A stretch of DNA of 64,000 nt from a bacterium (GCA_029933125.1 JAOZOU010000006.1:124001-188000), one strand, 5' to 3'; numbered from the stretch's first letter, positions 9,276 through 19,734 are shown. Notes: generated by a model from the letters alone, not told the origin. Numbers and translations: made by a program.

Positions 9276-10913
9276 TTATATGTAGCCAAGCCCTTTGAGT
9301 CGATCGATAACCTCATCTTCCTTCTCATCCTCGTGGACCTCGAGGGGCTCACGACTGAATTGCCTTGGAGGAGGCTGTCTTCGTTGACTGATAAACTCGG
9401 AGGCGAAAGCATTAACAAGTGCCTTACCGTCAAACATCACACTCTGAGGAAGATCCTGGATAAACATGATGGTCGGCAGGATATCCTCGATGGATGCCTC
9501 CATGCGCGTGCCAGCTTTGACTCCAATGCCAGCAAGGGCAAGGATGCCTTCTCTGCGATGGTCACCCTGCTTCCAACTATAACCCTTATCCAGATAGTGA
9601 GGTGCATCTGTTACGGAATAATAGGTTGCATAGAAACTATCATCTTTGAACTCGAAGATGAGATCAGGTTCTTCCTCAGTGTCGCGCACTTTGTAAAGAT
9701 CCTCGACATAGTAAACTTCCTTCATGACGGTCTTGCCATTACCATCAGTGAGAGCAAGGAGTTTCGAACGCAGCTCAGCCCTGAGGTTTTCATATTCTTC
9801 CCCCGGCTCAACAATTCCATACTGGTCTCTGCCCTTGAGGTTGATTCGAATGCCACTTGTTGAATACACATATGCTCTCGTTTTACCCCACAAGATGTTT
9901 GAAGCAGTTTTGTAAATAAGTTCCTTAGCACCTGAGCCCTTTGAGCCTTCAAGTGCCTTGCGTATCTTGCCACTTAAGCCCAAGCGTCTGAGGATCGCTT
10001 TGATTGCAGCACGAGCTGAGTAAGGTGATTTCTCATGGAAGTAGCCTTGCTGCTTAAGCCAGACAGCGGGGTAGAAGTTGCCATGATACTCGCCAAAGCC
10101 ATGATCTGAGCAGATAACGAGAATCCCATCACCTGCGATTCTCTTATATATTTCGCCAACGATCTCATCAATCAGGGAGAAGTGCTCCTGGATACGCTCG
10201 AAGGCTGGTGATGAATCATCCCAGATGTGTTTCCAAAGATAATGCTGAATGCGATCCATGGTTATGAAGTTCACCTGAAAGAGATCCCAGGATTTGTTTT
10301 CAAGAAGGTAAAGAACGGTTCGATAGCGTTGCTCGGTAACATCATGGAGATCATTGAAGAAACGCTTGCCACCATCCGCAAGATATGCTGTAAGGCGCCT
10401 GTCGAGATCTGTCTCCTCATCACGGGCTGCACTTATGTCTATTTTGTAATCAATGCCCTGTGCCCTCAATTCGTCAATCAATCCAGGCGGGTGATAGTAC
10501 CGGCTTTCGCTCGATGGGGTCATAAGACCTGTTATGATGATGCCGTCATGGGGTCGTGGAGGATAGGTCATCGGCACATTGATAGAGATGGTTTTCTTTC
10601 CGAGTTGGGCATAAATGTCAAGTACCGTTGGCACCTTTACCTTGCTACGATTAGCCAGGGATCCAGTTATTACACCATCGCTGTTTTTCATGACGCTATA
10701 GCCGAAGATCCTGTGTTTACCTGGTCCAACCCCCGTAAGGAGACTAGCCCAGGCAACCGGAGTAAGATAGGGGATGGTGGATGCGAGGGTGCCGCTTGCA
10801 CCATTCTCGATAATCTTTGAGATATTGGGCATCAATCCCTTTTCTATGAACCTATTTAGTACCTTCCAGGTACCACCATCTAAGCCAAGCAGAAAAACCT
10901 TTGGTGTCGTCAT
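9276..10913 (-). CDS. Alkaline-phosphatase-superfamily phosphodiesterase/nucleotide pyrophosphatase-like
   Basis: FLLGLDGGTWKVLNRFIEKGLMPNI...TPVAWASLLTGVGPGKHRIFGY...ILVICSDHGFGEYHGNF. Confidence 0.85.
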   Translation of the reverse strand: MTTPKVFLLGLDGGTWKVLNRFIEKGLMPNISKIIENGASGTLASTIPYLTPVAWASLLTGVGPGKHRIFGYSVMKNSDGVITGSLANRSKVKVPTVLDIYAQLGKKTISINVPMTYPPRPHDGIIITGLMTPSSESRYYHPPGLIDELRAQGIDYKIDISAARDEETDLDRRLTAYLADGGKRFFNDLHDVTEQRYRTVLYLLENKSWDLFQVNFITMDRIQHYLWKHIWDDSSPAFERIQEHFSLIDEIVGEIYKRIAGDGILVICSDHGFGEYHGNFYPAVWLKQQGYFHEKSPYSARAAIKAILRRLGLSGKIRKALEGSKGSGAKELIYKTASNILWGKTRAYVYSTSGIRINLKGRDQYGIVEPGEEYENLRAELRSKLLALTDGNGKTVMKEVYYVEDLYKVRDTEEEPDLIFEFKDDSFYATYYSVTDAPHYLDKGYSWKQGDHRREGILALAGIGVKAGTRMEASIEDILPTIMFIQDLPQSVMFDGKALVNAFASEFISQRRQPPPRQFSREPLEVHEDEKEDEVIDRLKGLGYI

Positions 10914-12400
10914 TTGCCTCTTCTCAAGATACGTAAGACAACCTGCTTTTCCTCCTTAAGCCCCAACATATATAGTAGCCCAAGATAGATGCAGAGGAAA
11001 GCGATACATAGAAGCAATGTGCCTTTAAGCGACATCAGTCCCAGATACATGTTAAGGAAATAGATTGAGGCAGCAGTTATGCAACCTGCCAGGACAGGCT
11101 TATAGATGTCGCTTCGGAATGGGGTGAATCCATAGATTATCTTAACCTCAATTACTCTCACAATGTTTATGAGAGCAAGGGAAAGGGCTGTGGCCAACCC
11201 AGCTCCGTTTATACCCCATCTTGGAATCATTACTATATTGAGTGAGACATTGACACCTGCCAGGATGATGGAATTAACCAGATTGAGCTTCTGCCTGCCG
11301 GTCATTGTGAGTACATAGCCTACCGGTCCAACAAGAGCATTAACTATCTGACCAGCAGCAAGGAATCTTAAGGTGGTACCAGCTCTCGCAAATTCGGCTC
11401 CAAAGACGCGAAGCAGGATTGGGCTGAAGAGCTCGAAAATCAAGAAGATGGGAAGACCGATACTGAATACCCATTTTGTTACAGCCTTAAAGGTTTCGCT
11501 CAACTCGCCAAGCCTTTGCTTCTCCCACAGATCTGATGCTATTGGTGCGAATATTCTTGCAAAGGAGTTGAGGCTTATTGAGATGAAGGCAGCGACTGTT
11601 ACAGCTGCGCCGAAAAGTCCAGTGCTTGTGGATTCCTTGAAGTAGCCGACCAGGATGGTATTTGATCTTGCGATGATCACATTCATGAAGCGAGCAAGAA
11701 CAAGCGGAAGAGAATATAGGAAGAGCTCATTTGTGACGAGGCGTGCCTTTGTTCTGAAGAAATCGAATTGAGAAATTCTAATTGCAAAGTAGAGGCCGAG
11801 GAGAGCAGCAAGAACGTATGAAATTACTGTTGCATAGAGCACACCTCTCAATCTGAGACCAATGGCAAACAGTACGATAACCAGAACGAGTCTGACAACC
11901 GGACGGGTGAGAAACTCAACGGTAACACTGTATTTAAGGCTCTTAAAGCCCTGGGTATAGCCATCTGCGACAAGCATGAGTGCATAGAATGGAAGAGCTA
12001 TCATATGAATTCTCAAGACCCAGCTGATGCCCTCGACGTTCTTGAAGACTTTGGTCGCTATCTGGGGTGAGAGAGCGATAACAATAAGCATAAGTACGAG
12101 ACCGAAGCCACCGCTCAGCATCATACCGCTCAGGAGTGTTCCCTTGCTGGCTTGGAAGTCCCTACGTGCGTTGTACTTTGAGGTCAGGCGAACAACACCT
12201 GTATTGAGACCGAAGACCGCAAAGACACCAAGGATAAGGAAGATGCTATTCGAGAGTGAGTACTTGCCAAAGAGCTCGGCTCCGATTGTACGTGTGATGA
12301 TGACACTTGAGATGAACATGAGGACATAGTTTATACCTGTTCCAAAGGTATCAAAGCCCGCATGTTTCACTATGTGGCTAAGGGTTGATTGTTTCATCAC
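10910..12400 (-). CDS. Oligosaccharide flippase (polysaccharide biosynthesis protein)
   Basis: Multi-TM; NYVLMFISSVIITRTIGAELFGKYSLSNSIFLIL... Confidence 0.85.
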   Translation of the reverse strand: MMKQSTLSHIVKHAGFDTFGTGINYVLMFISSVIITRTIGAELFGKYSLSNSIFLILGVFAVFGLNTGVVRLTSKYNARRDFQASKGTLLSGMMLSGGFGLVLMLIVIALSPQIATKVFKNVEGISWVLRIHMIALPFYALMLVADGYTQGFKSLKYSVTVEFLTRPVVRLVLVIVLFAIGLRLRGVLYATVISYVLAALLGLYFAIRISQFDFFRTKARLVTNELFLYSLPLVLARFMNVIIARSNTILVGYFKESTSTGLFGAAVTVAAFISISLNSFARIFAPIASDLWEKQRLGELSETFKAVTKWVFSIGLPIFLIFELFSPILLRVFGAEFARAGTTLRFLAAGQIVNALVGPVGYVLTMTGRQKLNLVNSIILAGVNVSLNIVMIPRWGINGAGLATALSLALINIVRVIEVKIIYGFTPFRSDIYKPVLAGCITAASIYFLNMYLGLMSLKGTLLLCIAFLCIYLGLLYMLGLKEEKQVVLRILRRGK

Positions 12401-12403
12401 CGA

Positions 12404-13522
12404 TTATTTCCTCAAGAGAGCTTCGTAGACTACCTGGGTATCATTGACCATTCTCTCAAGTGTAAGATTTTCCTCGAAGAACCTTCTACCTTCCTTTCCT
12501 ATCTTCTCCCTGAGGTTGCTATCGCCGAGGAGGGTGATAATCTTTTGGGCAAGATCAACAGGGTCGCCAGCTTTTGCAAGCAAGCCGGTGACCCCGTGCT
12601 TCACAAGCTCGGGATTTCCCCCAACCGCGGTAGCAACAACTGGTTTTGCCATTCCCATGTATTCTGCAATGCTGTTTGAAAGCCCTTCACTATAGCAAGG
12701 GTGAGAGGCAAGCACGCATACGTCAAACCATCGAATGAGATCAAGCACATCGCGACGATGACCAAGGAAAAGTGTGCGGTGTGATATTCCAAGGCTTTGA
12801 GCAAGATCTTCATACTCCTGCCTTTTTGCTCCATCACCGACAATGACCGCATAAGCGCTGGGGTAGGCAGCGAAAACCTTAACGAGGGACTTAAGGAATG
12901 TTGGGTAATCTTTGAGGTACGATAGGTTAGCAACATGGCCTATCAGCAAGCCATCAGGTGGCAAGCCAAGCTGTTCACGTGGCTTGATCGAGGTTGCATC
13001 AAAGTCACTTCTTGCATAGCCATTGTAGATTACTACGGTCTTGTGTCTTCCGGGAAAGAATCTGAAGTAATAATCAACACCCGCTCTGGAATTGGAAATG
13101 ATTTTGTCAGATATGAGAAATGCAAGGCGTTCGCTGAAATCAGTGAAACGCCTGCGTGGTCCAGCAATTCGGATTGTTGTTATTACCTTTGCTCCAGCGC
13201 TCTTACCGGCAAGTGATCCATAAAAGCCTGGTAAACCAAGATAGGCATGGACGATTCTTACCTTTTCTCTTCGGATCAGGCTGCGCAGGCGAGCGATGAC
13301 CGATAGATCCCACCTCCACTTGCGCAGAGTGTGATAGACGGGCACGTCGAGTTCTCTGGCTCCGCTTGCGACAGGTCCACCAGGTTCGAGGCAAACGAGG
13401 AGTGGTCTGAATCTAGTTCGATCCAGACCCCGAAGCAATTCAAGGAGCTGGCGTTCTGCGCCGCCTATGAGCCCCGTGTCATGCGCGATATAGAGGATAC
13501 TAGCAATCGTGGGTGGCGCCAT
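12404..13522 (-). CDS. Glycosyltransferase family 4
   Basis: LIGGAERQLLELLRGL...EGLSNSIAEYMGMAKPVVATAVGGNPELVKHGVTGLL. Confidence 0.92.
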   Translation of the reverse strand: MAPPTIASILYIAHDTGLIGGAERQLLELLRGLDRTRFRPLLVCLEPGGPVASGARELDVPVYHTLRKWRWDLSVIARLRSLIRREKVRIVHAYLGLPGFYGSLAGKSAGAKVITTIRIAGPRRRFTDFSERLAFLISDKIISNSRAGVDYYFRFFPGRHKTVVIYNGYARSDFDATSIKPREQLGLPPDGLLIGHVANLSYLKDYPTFLKSLVKVFAAYPSAYAVIVGDGAKRQEYEDLAQSLGISHRTLFLGHRRDVLDLIRWFDVCVLASHPCYSEGLSNSIAEYMGMAKPVVATAVGGNPELVKHGVTGLLAKAGDPVDLAQKIITLLGDSNLREKIGKEGRRFFEENLTLERMVNDTQVVYEALLRK

Positions 13523-13587
13523 TTCATCCTTTCCGTGAAGGCTAAGGAAGTAACAAAATCCATAATATTCTATCGTCAGACAGTTTT

Positions 13588-14964
13588 CTATATCTTAATC
13601 GATTGCCACTTGCCCCCTCTGAATCTCAGGAAGAGTGTCAGGCCAAGAGCAACTATGTAAATTGTCGCGCCTCCCCAGGCACCCAGAGCCCCGCCTTTTA
13701 GCACAAAACCTCCCACATAAGCCAGGGGCACAAACATAAGCCATGCATAGCTCACTACGATAAACATTGGCCACCGAGTATCTCCTGCTCCACGGAGACA
13801 TCCATTACTTACAATTCCTATTCCATCAAAGACTTGAAATACAGCAACCAATCTTAGAATATCTCTGCCAATTGCTACTACCCGGGGGTCAGCATTTATC
13901 AGGGAAATCAATCTATCGGGGATAGCGATAAAAAGCATTGCAATGATGATGGTATAGCCGAATCCAATCCTGAGTGCGGAATTTCCACTTTTTACAGCAA
14001 AGCGGAGCTCCTGTGCTCCCATGTACTGCCCCACCAGTGTGGTCGCTGCTATCGAGAGACCGTAGACTGGCATAAATGAAAGAGACATCAGTCGCAGTGT
14101 GGCCTCACTCGCTGCTAGCTGGGGTGTCCCGATTCTTCCAATCAGGCTTGAGAAGAAAATGAAGCCCCCCATATCGAGTACCCATTGAAGCCCAATCGGT
14201 GCGCCGACACGTGCAAGTCGTCCCATTTCAGAAGGGTGAGGACGCCAGCTAGACCGAGTTCGATAGAGCTCTTCGTTTTTCTTCGAAATGAAGACAAGAA
14301 AGAATATTAGAGCTCCAATTGCGTTTGCTGAGATCGTTGCAATTGCAGCCCCTTGAGTCTCCAGTCTTGGAAATCCAAACTTACCGAATATGAGGGCATA
14401 GTCGCCAATTATGTTAAGCACGTTGGCAAGAAGTGTTATCTTAAGTGGAGTGCGTGTATCCCCCAATCCCCGGAGAAAGGCTGAAAAGCACATCCAGAGG
14501 ATGATGAAGATGCCACCGCGCATTCTTATCCTGAGATAGCTTGAGCCAATTTGCTGTACATCCTTGGCAGGTCCCATCAATCTGAAGAGAGCCCCACTTT
14601 GGTCGCTCAAGAAGTAGAGAATGAGGCCTGAGATCATGGCAAAGTAGATTCCCTGCCACGTGATACTGCCTATTAAATGGTGCTTGCGTGCTCCATACCT
14701 CTGCGCAACGAAAGTGTTTACTCCATTGACAAGACCGTTGAAGAATGAATAGAGACCCCAGACAAGTGTCCCAGCAAGTCCTACACCTGCTAGCTCCACT
14801 GCCCCGAGATGTCCGACCATCGTGGCGTCAGTAAAACTCATGACGGTCTGGCTTATCATGGTGAGGACGGCTGGATAGGCTATGTGCCATACCTCGGCAT
14901 AGCCACCCTTGCGATGTTCTTCAAAGATACGCCTTTCCATCATCATCCTTCCAACCTTGATCAA
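13588..14964 (-). CDS. MATE family efflux transporter
   Basis: IAYPAVLTMISQTVMSFTDATMVGHLGAVELAGVGLAGT... Confidence 0.92.
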   Translation of the reverse strand: MIKVGRMMMERRIFEEHRKGGYAEVWHIAYPAVLTMISQTVMSFTDATMVGHLGAVELAGVGLAGTLVWGLYSFFNGLVNGVNTFVAQRYGARKHHLIGSITWQGIYFAMISGLILYFLSDQSGALFRLMGPAKDVQQIGSSYLRIRMRGGIFIILWMCFSAFLRGLGDTRTPLKITLLANVLNIIGDYALIFGKFGFPRLETQGAAIATISANAIGALIFFLVFISKKNEELYRTRSSWRPHPSEMGRLARVGAPIGLQWVLDMGGFIFFSSLIGRIGTPQLAASEATLRLMSLSFMPVYGLSIAATTLVGQYMGAQELRFAVKSGNSALRIGFGYTIIIAMLFIAIPDRLISLINADPRVVAIGRDILRLVAVFQVFDGIGIVSNGCLRGAGDTRWPMFIVVSYAWLMFVPLAYVGGFVLKGGALGAWGGATIYIVALGLTLFLRFRGGKWQSIKI

Positions 14965-15093
14965 GCCTTTAGAGGCTAATGTGCCTCAAACACACCTGAG
15001 TGTCAACCTCGAGAAAGGAGCTTGCAAAAGGTAACCTTTTAGATTGCCTTATACCAGTATAGGGTATGGGCTGGAATTGAAAGGAGGAAACGA

Positions 15094-15376
15094 ATGATAG
15101 ATAACGAGATTGAGAAGCAAACTCTCAGGCGCCTCAAGCGAATAAAGGGACAGATGGGTGGGATAGAGCGCATGATAGCCGACCGACGTTATTGCATCGA
15201 TGTAGTCATGCAGATCGCAGCAGCCGAGGCTGCACTTCATCGGGTTGCAGAGATAGTCCTTCGGAATCATATCGAAACCTGATCATATCGAAACCTGTGT
15301 CATAAGTGCCTTCAGGTCAAGCGATGAGCATGAGACAAAGGCAAAGATAGATGAGCTCATGCGAGTCTATGGCAAT
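15094..15376 (+). pseudogene. CsoR/DUF156 metal-sensing regulator disrupted by a 16-bp tandem duplication
   Basis: LRRLKRIKGQMGGIERMIADRRYCIDVVMQIAAAEAALHRVAEIVLRNHIET*; removing one 16-bp copy restores ...NHIETCVISAFRSSDEHETKAKIDELMRVYGNLRPR*. Confidence 0.85.
15266..15297 (+). repeat. 16-bp perfect tandem duplication
   Basis: atcatatcgaaacctg x2. Confidence 0.97.
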
Positions 15377-15400
15377 CTCAGACCGCGCTAGGCGGTCAGT

Positions 15401-16237
15401 ATGAGGAGCTTGCTGATTGGATTGGGTCTTATCCTGGGCATTTCGAGAGCTTTTGGCCTTAGCCTTGATGAGGCAACAGGGCAAGCAGTATCCAACAATC
15501 CCGAGTTAAGAGGTGCACTTAAGGCCTGGAAGGCTTCAGAGGCAAAGATTACAGCCCTAAGCAGTCTCCCTGATCCTGCTATTGAGTTTTCGTTTGGCCA
15601 GAGCGGAAGCGCCTATGAGGGTGAAATGACAATGATAGGCATAAGTCAGAAGATACCCTTCCCCTTCAAGATCCTTGAGGCTCGCAAGGGTGCCAGGCTC
15701 TCGAGCAACGCTGCTCGCGAGGTGCTCGAAAGCCGCAAACGTCTCCTTATCGTTGTGCCACTCTGCCTCTTAGCCATTCTCATCATGCTCTATGTTGAAT
15801 TCGATTCCATTGCGATTGCGGGGCTTATCTTCTCTGCCCTGCCGTTCGCATTTGTTGGTGGAATTCTGCTTCAACACATTCTTGGATATAAATTCTCCAC
15901 AGCGGTCTGGGTTGGCTATATTGCCCTTTTTGGTGTTGCAGTTGAAGATGGGCTTGCGCTTGTTAAGCATCTGCGAGCCAAGATGAATACCTGGAAAGGT
16001 AGTACAGCGGATTTGGTAATTGAGGGTGCTTCCTGGAAGCTCAGGCCAATTCTTATGACAACTGTGACGACCGTGCTGGCGCTTGTGCCGATAATGCTTT
16101 CGAGCGGTCCTGGTAGTGAGGTGATGAAGCCAATCGCAACACCTATAGCTGGTGGCATGATAACGGCGACAGTGCTCAACCTCTTTGTTCTTCCCGTCCT
16201 TTACTCCTTCTATCTTGACCACCGAAAGGGATCTTGA
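15401..16237 (+). pseudogene. Chimeric ORF: TolC/CusC-like N-terminus joined in frame to CusA-like (heavy-metal RND) C-terminus
   Basis: N-term LSLDEATGQAVSNNPELRGALKAWKASEAKITALSSLPDPAIEFSFGQSG...; C-term LYVEFDSIAIAGLIFSALPFAFVGGILLQHILGYKFSTAVWVGYIALFGVAVEDGLALV...RPILMTTVTTVLALVPIM. Confidence 0.85.
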
Positions 16238-16318
16238 CCCTTGGAATGTTATCTAGTAGAGTGATTCGAGCTTTGGCAAGATGCCGGCAAGATACATGAC
16301 AATAGAGGGAGGAATAGG

Positions 16319-17839
16319 ATGGCTATCGTAATAGACGGGAAGAGTCTGAGAATAGAGAGTGTTCATGAAGTTGCGAGAAACCATGCGAAGGTCAAACTGT
16401 CGCCTCAAGCCCGCAAAGCGGTGATGAGGTGTAGGAAAGTTGTTGAGGAGCTCGTTGCAAAGAATGCGGTCATCTATGGTGTGACAACAGGGATTGGCGA
16501 GCTAGCACGCGTAAGAGTCCCCGTTGAGGTCAGCATGGAACTCCAGAAGCGAATAGTTTTTAGCCACTCAGCAGGTGTCGGTAAGTTCTTTGATGAAGAT
16601 GAGGTAAGGGGTGCGATGCTTCTCAGGGCAAACACGCTTGCCAAGGGATACTCAGCCGTCCGCCTGAGCACCCTCGAAACTCTGATCAAGATGCTCAACC
16701 GCAATGTAGTACCCGCAATAAATGAGAAGGGTTCGGTTGGAACAAGTGGAGATCTCTCGCCCCTCTCGCAGATAGCTGAGGTTGTGATGGGGGAGGGTCG
16801 AGCCTTCTATCGAGGCAAGCTCATGAGTGGAAAGCGAGCCATGAAGCTGGCTGGGATAAAGCCGGTGATTTTGAGCTATAAGGAAGGCCTGGGACTCATC
16901 AATGGTTCACAGATGTTTACTGCCTGTGGTGCCCTGAGACTTCACGATGCGATGAAGCTAGTCAAGACAGCAATCATTGCCAGCGCTATGTCAGCAGATG
17001 CTCTCCGAACACCCCTTCGGGGTTTTGATAAGCGTATTCATGATGTACGTCCCTATCACGGTCAGCGAATTGTTGCCTCCAACCTGAGGAAGCTGCTGAG
17101 GGGTAGCAAGCTGGCTGGGGCATCTGGCAAGGTGCAAGATGCATACAGTTTGCGATGTATTCCTCAGATCTATGGGCCTTCGGTTGATGCGCTTCTCTAC
17201 GCAAGAGAGCAGATTGAGATAGAGATGAATTCAGCAGCTGACAATCCCCTTTTCTTCCCCGACCACCGTGAGAGGCTTTCCTGCGGGAACTTCCATGGTC
17301 AACCTGTTGCTATGGCACTTGACTTCGCAGCAATTGCCATGAGCGAAATTGGTAGCCTAAGCGAAAGGCATATAAACAGATTGATGAATCCCAACCTCAA
17401 TGTTGGTCTGCCTTCATTTCTAGTTAAGGGCGAAGGCCTCAATTCGGGGCTTATGGTAGCTCAATATACTGCAGCCTCACTCGCTTCTGAGAACAAGCTC
17501 CTCGCTCACCCTGCAGTCACTGACAATTTCAGCATGGCGGCTGACCAGGAGGACCATGTTTGCATGGGACCGATCTCTGCCCGCAAGCTCAAGGAGATCA
17601 TGTGGAATGTGGTACATATCCTTGCCATTGAGATGATGTCAGCTGCTCAAGCCTTTGACTTCCTTGATGCCTGCCCTGGTAGAGGGACGTACGCCGCATA
17701 CAAGACGATCCGCAAAGTTGTCAAACCTTTAAAGAAGGATCGCGTGCTCTGGCCAGACATCCAGGCAATAGCTGATAAGATAGCATCTTGGGAAATCCTC
17801 GAGGCAGTAGAAGGTGAAGTTGGTCCCTTGCAGCTTTAA
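16319..17839 (+). CDS. hutH: Histidine/aromatic amino acid ammonia-lyase family
   Basis: VIYGVTTGIGE, NEKGSVGTSGDLSPLSQIAEVVMGEG (MIO region), MAADQEDHVCMGPISARK. Confidence 0.88.
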   Translation: MAIVIDGKSLRIESVHEVARNHAKVKLSPQARKAVMRCRKVVEELVAKNAVIYGVTTGIGELARVRVPVEVSMELQKRIVFSHSAGVGKFFDEDEVRGAMLLRANTLAKGYSAVRLSTLETLIKMLNRNVVPAINEKGSVGTSGDLSPLSQIAEVVMGEGRAFYRGKLMSGKRAMKLAGIKPVILSYKEGLGLINGSQMFTACGALRLHDAMKLVKTAIIASAMSADALRTPLRGFDKRIHDVRPYHGQRIVASNLRKLLRGSKLAGASGKVQDAYSLRCIPQIYGPSVDALLYAREQIEIEMNSAADNPLFFPDHRERLSCGNFHGQPVAMALDFAAIAMSEIGSLSERHINRLMNPNLNVGLPSFLVKGEGLNSGLMVAQYTAASLASENKLLAHPAVTDNFSMAADQEDHVCMGPISARKLKEIMWNVVHILAIEMMSAAQAFDFLDACPGRGTYAAYKTIRKVVKPLKKDRVLWPDIQAIADKIASWEILEAVEGEVGPLQL

Positions 17840-18197
17840 GAGAGAACGAGGGCTACATGGCTGTCTCTGTCCGACTCCACAAAGAAAACCAGAAGGCAGC
17901 ACGATGTGACTGCCTAAAACCTCCCTGTGGACTCACGCTCTTGCTCGAATCCCCCATTGATGTCTACCAACACAACTTGGCGCATGGAATGTGAGCTATA
18001 ATTTAGCTTGCTTTCGCCACATGAGTGTGTCAAAATATAGCCCGCTAGGCGTGAGAGTTTGCCGGGGAGTGACTCAGGCGGGAGCACCTTTAATTCCTTC
18101 TTGTTTCCAATTAGATGGGTGCTCGTCCCTTTGAAGTTAGTGGCAGTGGCTGCGCTGAGGCAAGGCCTCCACTGATATCGCGAAGGGGGGATGCTTT

Positions 18198-18446
18198 ATG
18201 AGGCTGCGTCTGGTGTTGGTCGGCTTCCTAATACCTGCACTTGTTGGCGTTAGTCTAGCAGCCAGGTACGATGAGCGCCAGACTACCCCTGCCTCCAGTC
18301 CAGACAGGCAGGAGCTGCATGAGTACTGGCCTCCTACTGAACCACCTGTCGCCTTTAAGATGGGTGATCCAGAGTTTCCAATGCTTTTCGGTGTCCAATA
18401 TAATGGACTCTGGTACTGGCTGAGGGTTCTCTTTAGAATCTTCTAG
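18198..18446 (+). CDS. Small secreted protein of unknown function
   Basis: MRLRLVLVGFLIPALVGVSLA signal peptide; aggggggatgctttATG context. Confidence 0.45.
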   Translation: MRLRLVLVGFLIPALVGVSLAARYDERQTTPASSPDRQELHEYWPPTEPPVAFKMGDPEFPMLFGVQYNGLWYWLRVLFRIF

Positions 18447-18669
18447 ATCGCTTTCCCGTCGCGAGTAAAGGCTGGCAGAATCATAGCTGCAAGGCTGGAG
18501 GATCTATTGGGTAAGGGGGTATTTTACCCTCAGGCACTTGCTCAAGCAGGTGTAGTCCTGCCACAGCTCGAGAGGAAGATTGTATTTGGAAAGGTAATTC
18601 CCGAAAAACCAGTTTGCCAGGCCAGGCACTTTGTGCTTAACTTAGAAGGAGAAGTAAGGAGTAGGTGAT

Positions 18670-19734
18670 TTGCGAACCACAGTCTTGCTGGCTTTAGCTC
18701 TTACTGTTTTTCTCGTTTCCAATTGTGGAGAGGACAAAGGTACGGGTCCTCATCTTGAGTGGCTTACCCTCAATGTTGACTCGGTCAGTATTGAGGTGAG
18801 CTCTTCCTTTCAATTTGTAGCAACCCTGGATAGTGAGACAACTCAAGTTGCCTGGTATGTTGCTGGTACTGTTGGAGGAGATCCAGTAAATGGTATGATA
18901 ACTACCGATGGGCTATATATCGCTCCACCTGAGCCTTTACCCGTTGGAACAACCGTCAGGGTTACTGCAAGGACACTTGCCGATACAACAGTGAGCGCAT
19001 CAGCTTTTGTCACCATCACTCAAACTGGACAATCACCATATATCCAGGTCATACCCGCTATGGCAACTCTCAATTTAGGTGATTCACTACACTTTGCTAG
19101 TCATGTCTATAATTGTTCCTCGGACGATGTTATCTGGTCCGTTGAAAAGCTCTGGGGTTCAGAGTCCCAGATAGGGCTCATAAGAACCAACGGTACCTAT
19201 GTAGCCCCTACTTCCATCAGTTCTTCTCTTGTGCTGCTTGTTAGAGCCATGAGCCTTGGTTGTGGTGACAAGATTGGCATTGCTCGAATCAATCTCATAG
19301 GCTCGCCACACCCATTCGATGTGGAGCTCGAAGATTTCACAGATTCACTGAGCCTGAATGGAGAAATCGATCGTATAGTCTGTGGTGCGGCGAGTCGCGG
19401 GATGGCGGTTTGGGGGCTCGACAGCCTCGGCGAATATGTTGATGTTCCAATGAAAGCTCCTGCTGCTGGTCAATATCTCGCTTCAGTTTGGTACTCAGCA
19501 TCACCCGGCGACTCAATAACGGTTAGAGTGACGGTGATTGGGTGCGACGATGAGGATCAAAGCGAGGTATATGTGCTTGATGAGGGCACGGGCATGGGTT
19601 GAACTGAGCGCTATCATGAGGCTGCCGGGAGCAGCCACTTTAAGTTGACTCGCAATCCATGCGTGCTAAGATTTACCCACCTGGGTGGCAAAGGCGGCAG
19701 GATGGATCGTGTTCACTTTGAGCCGGTAAAGTAG
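18670..19734 (+). CDS. Lipoprotein with Ig-like repeats and CBM-like C-terminus, interrupted by in-frame TGA at 19600-19602
   Basis: Lipobox-like LVSNC; Ig-like repeats; readthrough in the same frame gives TERYHEAAGSSHFKLTRNPCVLRFTHLGGKGGRMDRVHFEPVK*. Confidence 0.6.

Noticed and set aside
18447-18668. Open frame after the 82-aa secreted ORF's TAG: IAFPSRVKAGRIIAARLEDLLGKGVFYPQALAQAGVVLPQLERK...
   Set aside because: No start codon or RBS and no recognisable domain; cannot tell readthrough from a remnant.
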